From Caulobacter sp. D5 (GTDB lineage Bacteria > Pseudomonadota > Alphaproteobacteria > Caulobacterales > Caulobacteraceae): DNA of 36,374 bases. Where the stretch lies: the NCBI RefSeq assembly GCF_003185805.1, contig NZ_QHJY01000116.1:1-36374 (forward strand). The letters are read 5' to 3'. The position numbers and the translations under genes are program-made. Below, one piece after another: positions 31,469-36,374 of this stretch (position 1 is its first letter; each line of letters starts with the position of its first letter). The notes below the pieces were generated by a model that saw nothing but the letters and a program-made list of their open reading frames with translations, did no database searches and was not told where the DNA came from.

Positions 31469-32434
31469 ATGTCGGCGCACCCTTCCGCCAACGACGCCCG
31501 CGACCGCGCCGGCCGCATGCTGGCCACAGCCCTAGGCCCCGACGTCCGCGCCTGGCTGGCGCAGGACGACGTCGTCGAGGTGATGCTGAATCCCGACGGT
31601 CGGCTGTGGATCGACCGCCTGGGCTCGGGTCTGGCCGACACCGGCCTGGTGCTTGGGGCGGCCGAGGGCGAGCGGATCATCCGCCTCGTCGCCCACCACG
31701 TCGACGGCGAGGCTCACGCCCGCAGCCCTCGGGTCTCGGCCGAACTGCCGCAAGCGGGCGAGCGCTTCGAGGGCCTGCTGCCGCCGGTCGTCTCCGGACC
31801 GGCCTTCTCCATCCGCAAGCCGGCGATCCGGGCCGTGACCCTGGCCGACTATGTCGCCCAAGGCGTGATGAGCGCGGTGCAAGCCGAGGCCCTGGCCGGA
31901 GCGGTCGCCTGGCGTCGCAACATCCTGGTGGCGGGGGCGACGGCCAGCGGCAAGACCACCCTGGCCAATGCGCTGCTGGCCGAGCTGGCGGGCGCGGACG
32001 AACGCATCGTCATCCTCGAAGACACCGTCGAACTGCGCTGCCCGGCGGCCAACACCGTGGCGCTGCGCAGCAAGGATGGCGTGGCCTCCCTGACCGAGCT
32101 GCTGCGCTCGACCCTGCGCCTGCGGCCAGACCGGATCGTGGTCGGCGAGGTGCGCGGGCCTGAGGCGCTCGACCTGGTCAAGGCCTGGGGCACGGGCCAC
32201 CCGGGCGGCATCGCCACCGTCCATGCCGGCACGCCGCTGGGCGCGCTGCGTCGGCTGGAACAGCTCATCCAGGAAGCGGCTGTGGCCGTGCCGCGCGAGC
32301 TGATCGCCGAGACGGTCGAGGTGATCGCCGTCCTCACCGGCCGCGGTGACGCCCGGCGCCTCTCCCACCTCGTCGCGGTCGAGGGCCTGGCCGCCGGCGA
32401 CTACCGCCTCATCCCTCTTGGAGACGCATCATGA
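31469..32434 (+). CDS. trbB: TrbB, VirB11-type secretion ATPase
   Basis: This 321-residue hexameric cytoplasmic ATPase drives pilus assembly and DNA transfer. The N-terminal domain reads DVVEVMLNPDGRLWIDRLG and FSIRKPAIRAVTLADYVAQG. Walker A GATASGKTTLA starts at 156, with Lys162. IVILEDTVELRC, LRLRPDRIVVGEVRGPEALD (Walker B/His box) and GHPGGIATVHAGTPLGALRR follow; all are VirB11 signatures. An ATG at 31469 is chosen; an upstream TTG would add a few residues. It overlaps trbC by 4 bp (ATGA). Confidence 0.95.
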   Translation: MSAHPSANDARDRAGRMLATALGPDVRAWLAQDDVVEVMLNPDGRLWIDRLGSGLADTGLVLGAAEGERIIRLVAHHVDGEAHARSPRVSAELPQAGERFEGLLPPVVSGPAFSIRKPAIRAVTLADYVAQGVMSAVQAEALAGAVAWRRNILVAGATASGKTTLANALLAELAGADERIVILEDTVELRCPAANTVALRSKDGVASLTELLRSTLRLRPDRIVVGEVRGPEALDLVKAWGTGHPGGIATVHAGTPLGALRRLEQLIQEAAVAVPRELIAETVEVIAVLTGRGDARRLSHLVAVEGLAAGDYRLIPLGDAS

Positions 32435-32823
32435 CGATCCCTCGCGCGGCCGAGGGCCGCATGCGCGTGCGCTTCACCCTCAATACGCCAGGCTGGATCG
32501 GGCGGACTGCGGTCAGCGCCGCAGGCCTGTTCTACGCGCTCCCCGCCCGCGCCGCCGGCTCATCGATGCCGTGGGAAGCCCCGCTGCAGTCGATCCTGGA
32601 GTCGATCGAGGGTCCGGTGGCCAAGATCGTGGCGGTGATCGTCATCATCGTCACCGGCCTGTCGCTGGCCTTCGGCGAGACCTCGGGCGGCTTCCGGCGG
32701 CTGATCCAGATCGTGTTCGGGCTGTCGATCGCCTTCGCGGCCTCCAGCTTCTTCCTGTCGTTCTTCTCGTTCGGCGGCGGCGCCCTGATCGCGACGACCA
32801 CCGCGTCGGGCCTGGCGGCATGA
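32431..32823 (+). CDS. trbC: TrbC, conjugative pilin precursor (VirB2-like)
   Basis: In this 130-residue protein a long signal peptide (about 1-43, ending LFYALPARAAG) precedes the mature pilin. The pilin has two hydrophobic helices: about 61-80 (GPVAKIVAVIVIIVTGLSLA) and about 92-111 (QIVFGLSIAFAASSFFLSFF). They are joined by the short polar loop GETSGGFRR. This is the TrbC/VirB2 pattern, and the position between trbB and trbD is invariant in Trb loci. In RP4 the mature pilin is cyclised; whether that happens here cannot be told. Start and stop codons overlap those of its neighbours. Confidence 0.93.
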   Translation: MTIPRAAEGRMRVRFTLNTPGWIGRTAVSAAGLFYALPARAAGSSMPWEAPLQSILESIEGPVAKIVAVIVIIVTGLSLAFGETSGGFRRLIQIVFGLSIAFAASSFFLSFFSFGGGALIATTTASGLAA

Positions 32824-33089
32824 GCAGCCAGGACCTGCCGGCCGGCTATTTCGCGGTGGTCCACCGCGCCCTGGTCGAGCCGATGCTGCTGGGCGGGGCG
32901 CCCCGCACGGTGGCCATCGCCAACGGCACACTCGCTGCGGCCGTGGGCCTTGGCCTGCGCCTCTGGATGGTGGGCCTGGTGCTCTGGCTGGTCGGTCACG
33001 CGCTGGCGGCCTGGGCCGCCCGGTTCGATCCGCAGTTCGTCGAGGTCGGCCGCCGCCACCTGCGCTATCCGCCCTACCTGCGGGCCTGA
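32820..33089 (+). CDS. trbD: TrbD, VirB3-like inner-membrane protein
   Basis: The 89-residue protein's ATG overlaps the trbC stop by 4 bp. The opening (MSSQDLPAGYFAVVHRALVE) followed by PMLLGGAPRTVAI is typical of TrbD. One or two membrane helices follow (about 37-67, GTLAAAVGLGLRLWMVGLVL onwards), and the C-terminal RFDPQFVEVGRRHLRYPPYL is the conserved VirB3 tail. It helps anchor TrbE at the membrane. It was found by the overlap and by the same-frame match inside a longer open frame. Confidence 0.92.
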   Translation: MSSQDLPAGYFAVVHRALVEPMLLGGAPRTVAIANGTLAAAVGLGLRLWMVGLVLWLVGHALAAWAARFDPQFVEVGRRHLRYPPYLRA

Positions 33090-33094
33090 GCGCG

Positions 33095-35503
33095 ATGCTG
33101 TCGCTCAAGCCCTACGCCGACCTGACGCCCTACCTGGCCGATTTCCTGCCGTGGGCGGCGCTGGTCGCGCCAGGCGTCGTCCTCAACAAGGACGGCTGCC
33201 TGCAGCGCACCGCCCGCTTCCGGGGTCCTGACCTCGACAGCGCCACGCCGGCCGAACTCGTGGCGGTCACCGCCCGGCTCAACAACGCCCTGCGCCGGCT
33301 GGGTTCGGGATGGGCGCTGTTCGTCGAGGCCCGGCGTGATCCAGCCGCTGGCTACGGCGCCGACCGCTTCCCTGATCCCGCCTCGGCCCTGGTCGACCTG
33401 GAGCGGCGCGAGCAGTTCGCCGAGGCCGGCGCCCACTTCGAGAGCCGCTACTTCCTGACCTTCGTCTGGCGCCCGCCCGCCGAGGACGCCCGACGCGTCA
33501 GCGGCCTGATGATCGAAGGGCGGGCGCAGGACGGCCTGGATGCGTGGGAGCAGACCCAAGGCTTCGTCCAGCGCACCGACCGTGTGCTGCAGTTGGTCGA
33601 GGGCTTCATGCCCGAAGCCGCCTGGCTGGACGACGCCGAGACGCTCGGGTTCCTGCACGGGGCGGCGACCACCACGCGCCAGGCCGTCCGGGTCCCCGAG
33701 ACCCCGATGCACCTGGACGCGCTACTGGCGACCGCGCCGCTGACCGGCGGCCTCGAGCCGCGCCTGGGCGACCAGCACCTGCGCGTGCTCACCGTGGTCG
33801 GCTTTCCGACCGCCACCTTCCCCGGGATCCTGGACGACCTCAACCGCCTAGCCTTCCCCTACCGGTGGTCGACCCGGGCGCTGATGCTCGACAAGACCGA
33901 CGCCATCCGGCTGCTCAGCCGCATCCGCCGGCAATGGTTCGCCAAACGCAAGTCGATCGGGGCGATCCTCAAGGAGGTGATGACCAACGAGGCCGCCAGC
34001 CTCGTGGACTCCGACGCGGCCAACAAGGCCGCCGACGCCGATGCGGCCCTCCAGGACCTGGGGGCCGACGAGGTGGCCCAGGCGTTCGTCACCGCCAGCG
34101 TGGTGGTCTGGGACGCCGACCCGCGCGCGGCGGCCGAGAAGCTGCGGCTGGTCGAGAAGACCATCCAGGGCCGCGACTTCACGGTCATCGCCGAGACGCT
34201 GAACGCCGTCGAAGCCTGGCTCGGGACGCTGCCCGGCCAGGTCTACGCCAACGTCCGCCAGCCGCCGGTCTCGACGGTGAACCTGGCGCACATGATGCCG
34301 CTTTCGGCAGTGTGGGCCGGCCCGGCGGGCGATGCGCACCTGGCCGCCGGGCCGCTGCTGCATGCCCGCACCGCCGGGTCGACGCCGTTCCGGCTGGCGC
34401 TGCATGTCGGCGATGTCGGCCATGCACTCGTGGTCGGCCCGACCGGCGCGGGCAAGTCGGTGCTGCTGGCGATGATGGCGCTGTCGTTCCGGCGCTACGC
34501 CGGCGCCCAGGTCTTCGCCTTCGACTTCGGCGGCTCCATCCGGGCGGCGACCCTGGCCATGGGCGGAACCTTCCACGACCTCGGCGGTAGCGGCGCGCCC
34601 TCGCTGCAACCGCTGGCGCGGATCGACGATCCGGCCGAACGCGCCTGGGCGGCCGACTGGCTGGAAGTCCTGCTGGTCCGCGAAGGGATCCAGGCCAGCC
34701 CCGAACGCAAGGCGCGGCTCTGGTCGGCGCTCGGCGCGCTGGCCGCCGCCCCCATCGACCAGCGCACGATCAGCGGCCTGATCGCGCTGCTGCAGGACGG
34801 CCCCTCCAAGCTGGCGCTGCAGCCCTATGCGGTCGGCGGTCCCGCGGGCCGCCTGCTGGACGCCGAGCACGAGACCTTGGACGCGGCCAGCATCGAGGCC
34901 TTCGAGACCGAGGGCCTGGTCGGCGCACCCGGGGCCGGCGCGGTGCTGGCCTATCTTTTCCACCGCATCGAAGGCCGGCTCGACGGCCGCCCGACCCTGG
35001 TCATCGTCGACGAGGGGTGGCTGGCGCTGGATGACCCGCAGTTCGCCGGCCAGGTGCGCGAGTGGCTCAAGACCCTGCGCAAGAAGAACGCCTCGGTGGT
35101 GTTCGCCACCCAGTCCCTGGCCGACATCAAGGACAGTCCGATCGCGCCGGCGATCATCGAAAGCTGCCCCACGCGGCTGTTCCTGCCCAACGCCCGGGCG
35201 CTCGAACCGCAGATCGCGGCCATCTACGCGGGCTTTGGCCTCAACGCCCGCCAGGTCGAGATCATCGCCCGGGCCACGCCCAAGCGCGACTACTACGTTC
35301 AGTCCCCGGCCGGTGATCGGCTGTTCGACCTGGCGCTGGGCGAAGTCGCCCTGGCCTTCGCCGGCGCGTCCTCGAAGACCGACCAGGCCGCCATCGACGC
35401 AGTGCTGGCCGGCGCCCCCGAGGACTTCGCCGCAGCCTGGCTGCGGGCCCGCGGCCTGCCGTGGGCCGCCGACCTCCTCTCCCCCCTCGACCTGGAGCCT
35501 TGA
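33095..35503 (+). CDS. trbE: TrbE, VirB4-type conjugation ATPase
   Basis: This 802-residue protein is the largest secretion ATPase and energises pilus biogenesis. The N-terminal CagE/TrbE domain occupies about 1-430 (YLADFLPWAALVAPGVVLNK; later RQPPVSTVNLAHMMPLSAVW). Walker A VVGPTGAGKS is at about 446-455, with Lys454. FAFDFGGSIRAATLAMGG follows, and Walker B TLVIVDEGWLALDDPQF carries the D-E pair. Conserved LRKKNASVVFATQSLADIKD and FGLNARQVEIIARATPKRDY segments complete the fold. Full length and intact. It begins 5 bp after trbD and ends 2 bp before trbJ, which fits a single trb operon. Confidence 0.96.
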   Translation: MLSLKPYADLTPYLADFLPWAALVAPGVVLNKDGCLQRTARFRGPDLDSATPAELVAVTARLNNALRRLGSGWALFVEARRDPAAGYGADRFPDPASALVDLERREQFAEAGAHFESRYFLTFVWRPPAEDARRVSGLMIEGRAQDGLDAWEQTQGFVQRTDRVLQLVEGFMPEAAWLDDAETLGFLHGAATTTRQAVRVPETPMHLDALLATAPLTGGLEPRLGDQHLRVLTVVGFPTATFPGILDDLNRLAFPYRWSTRALMLDKTDAIRLLSRIRRQWFAKRKSIGAILKEVMTNEAASLVDSDAANKAADADAALQDLGADEVAQAFVTASVVVWDADPRAAAEKLRLVEKTIQGRDFTVIAETLNAVEAWLGTLPGQVYANVRQPPVSTVNLAHMMPLSAVWAGPAGDAHLAAGPLLHARTAGSTPFRLALHVGDVGHALVVGPTGAGKSVLLAMMALSFRRYAGAQVFAFDFGGSIRAATLAMGGTFHDLGGSGAPSLQPLARIDDPAERAWAADWLEVLLVREGIQASPERKARLWSALGALAAAPIDQRTISGLIALLQDGPSKLALQPYAVGGPAGRLLDAEHETLDAASIEAFETEGLVGAPGAGAVLAYLFHRIEGRLDGRPTLVIVDEGWLALDDPQFAGQVREWLKTLRKKNASVVFATQSLADIKDSPIAPAIIESCPTRLFLPNARALEPQIAAIYAGFGLNARQVEIIARATPKRDYYVQSPAGDRLFDLALGEVALAFAGASSKTDQAAIDAVLAGAPEDFAAAWLRARGLPWAADLLSPLDLEP

Positions 35504-35505
35504 AG

Positions 35506-36255
35506 ATGACCCCGCGTCCGACGCGGCGGCGCCTGCTGGCGGCCGGCCCCCTGATCCTGGCGATCGCCACGGCCCCGACCGGAAGCCGTGCCCAGTTCAC
35601 GGTCTTCGATCCGACCAACTACGCCCAGAATCTCCTGACGGCGAGCCGGTCGCTCGAGCAGATCAACCACCAGATCACCGCCCTGCAGAACCAGGCCCAG
35701 TCGCTGGTCAACGAGGCGCGCAACCTGCAGGCTCTGCCGTTCTCGGCCCTGCAGACCCTGCAATCGCAGCTGGCCCAGACCCGGGCGCTGGTCGAGCAGG
35801 CCAAGGGCGTGGCGATGCGCGTGGCCGACATCGACGCGGCCTTCGGCGGCGCCTACCGTCCTGCGGCCTTGTCGGCCAGCGGCCAGGACCTCCTCGCCGG
35901 CGCCAAGACCCGCTGGACCAACAGCGTCGCGGCCTTCCAGGACGCCTTGAAGGTCCAGGCTGGCGTGGTCGGCAACCTCGACGCCTCGCGCACATCGCTG
36001 GACCAGCTCGTCACGTCCAGCCAATCAGCCAGCGGCGCGCTGCAGGCCGCCCAGGCCGGCAACCAGCTCCTGGCCCTGCAATCCCAACAGCTGTCGGACC
36101 TCCTGGTGCTGCTGGCCGCGCAGGGGCGCGCCCAGACCCTGGAGGCGGCCCAGCGCGCGGCCGCCCAGGACCAGGCCCGCGAGCAGCTGCGCCGCTTCCT
36201 GACGCCCGGCGCCGGCTACCAGCCCGGCTCGGCCAAGATGTTCAACCAGCCGTGA
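35506..36255 (+). CDS. trbJ: TrbJ, periplasmic VirB5-like transfer protein
   Basis: This 249-residue exported protein starts at ATG 35506. The signal peptide (MTPRPTRRRLLAAGPLILAI..., cleaved near GSRA-Q, about residue 29) has a twin-arginine-like RRR-L-L start, although Sec export is usual for the family. The mature part opens FTVFDPTNYAQNLLTASRSL, the TrbJ hallmark. It continues as long Gln/Ala-rich coiled helices (LEQINHQITALQNQAQSLVN; LLALQSQQLSDLLVLLAAQG) and ends with a Gly/Pro tail. VirB5-type proteins sit at the pilus tip or stabilise the channel. The stop overlaps the next start. Confidence 0.93.
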   Translation: MTPRPTRRRLLAAGPLILAIATAPTGSRAQFTVFDPTNYAQNLLTASRSLEQINHQITALQNQAQSLVNEARNLQALPFSALQTLQSQLAQTRALVEQAKGVAMRVADIDAAFGGAYRPAALSASGQDLLAGAKTRWTNSVAAFQDALKVQAGVVGNLDASRTSLDQLVTSSQSASGALQAAQAGNQLLALQSQQLSDLLVLLAAQGRAQTLEAAQRAAAQDQAREQLRRFLTPGAGYQPGSAKMFNQP

Positions 36256-36374
36256 GCGCGCGCCTGACCTTCCGGCTGGCGGCGGCGGGCTTCGCGCTGC
36301 TGGCGATCCTGGTCGCGGCGCTACAGGCGCGCCGGCCCGCGCCCCCGACGTCCAGTTCGCGCCCCGCCGTGCAG
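36252..36374 (+). CDS. TrbK-like small protein (putative entry exclusion), N-terminal part
   Basis: A GTG start overlaps the trbJ stop codon (GTGA). The first 41 residues are visible: MSARLTFRLAAAGFALLAIL, VAALQARRPAP, then a Ser/Pro/Arg-rich stretch up to the window edge. A single N-terminal membrane anchor followed by a Pro-rich linker, directly after trbJ, fits the 'TrbK-alt' proteins found between trbJ and trbL in alphaproteobacterial loci. They are thought to exclude incoming copies of the same element. There is no lipobox Cys in the visible part, unlike RP4 TrbK. The call rests mainly on position. Confidence 0.65.
   Translation, partial: MSARLTFRLAAAGFALLAILVAALQARRPAPPTSSSRPAVQ

Larger units (their letters stand above)
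7092..36374. mobile_element. Integrative and conjugative element with Trb-type transfer genes, left part
   Basis: The left end is the tRNA-Arg(ACG) half at 7092-7137, followed by a tyrosine integrase at 7341. The interior carries ArdA, a toxin-antitoxin pair, two serine recombinases, ParB-like genes, a defence block and a traG-trb conjugation locus. This is the standard layout of a self-transmissible element. No replication initiator is seen. The right end, relaxase and remaining trb genes lie outside the window, so transferability and total size are inferred. Confidence 0.85.

Noticed and set aside
33848-34963. 371-residue open frame on the minus strand over trbE
   Set aside because: Antisense to an intact VirB4-type ATPase and of shadow composition.
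1-36374. CRISPR arrays, rRNA genes, riboswitches
   Set aside because: No regularly spaced repeats, rRNA-like stretches or known riboswitch cores were seen on either strand.

Overview
The window is GC-rich DNA (about 65-75% in most genes) from an alphaproteobacterium. Codon usage, GC-rich intergenic palindromes and gene content suggest Caulobacteraceae (Caulobacter, Phenylobacterium or Brevundimonas), but no rRNA or other strict marker is present, so this is inference. It has two parts: host chromosome (1 to about 7091) and the left part of an integrated conjugative element (about 7092 to beyond 36374).

Chromosome, 1-7091. A minus-strand tripartite RND efflux operon (adaptor, inner-membrane pump, start of the outer-membrane channel) lies divergent from a TetR-type repressor. 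Two operator-like palindromes sit between them, as does a previously untracked 55-residue ORF. A low-molecular-weight tyrosine phosphatase and a tiny secreted YD/RHS-repeat protein follow.

Element boundary. A 46-bp 3' half of a tRNA-Arg(ACG) gene at 7092-7137 has no 5' half and is followed by a tyrosine integrase. This is the expected scar of integration into a tRNA gene; the restored tRNA should lie at the other end of the element, outside the window.

Accessory zone, 8.8-27.8 kb. This holds three small genes of unknown function; an AbiE-like type IV toxin-antitoxin pair behind an elaborate four-half-site operator; two larger unknown proteins; and the anti-restriction DNA mimic ArdA. Next is a minus-strand cluster (large serine recombinase, ParB-like, RepB-like, small unknown, second serine recombinase) divergent from a small HTH-like protein. 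Last is a lower-GC defence block: a two-gene Mokosh type I-like system (kinase-like/SF1 helicase plus phospholipase-D-family protein) and a convergent S-4TM putative pore-forming effector.

Conjugation zone, 28.1-36.4 kb. The order traG, RHH protein, trbB, trbC, trbD, trbE, trbJ, trbK-like is a P-type (Trb) type IV secretion locus, with overlapping or nearly touching genes from trbB onwards. A four-helix membrane-protein gene on the opposite strand splits traG-RHH from trbB. A 29-nt near-perfect repeat precedes both traG and trbB. The relaxase, trbL/F/G/I and the right end are not in view.

Taken together, the element integrates by its tyrosine integrase and transfers through Trb. It appears to protect itself on entry with ArdA, and itself and its host afterwards with Mokosh, the AbiE-like pair and possibly S-4TM. 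The serine-recombinase/ParB/RepB cluster, which has no ParA, is the least explained module.
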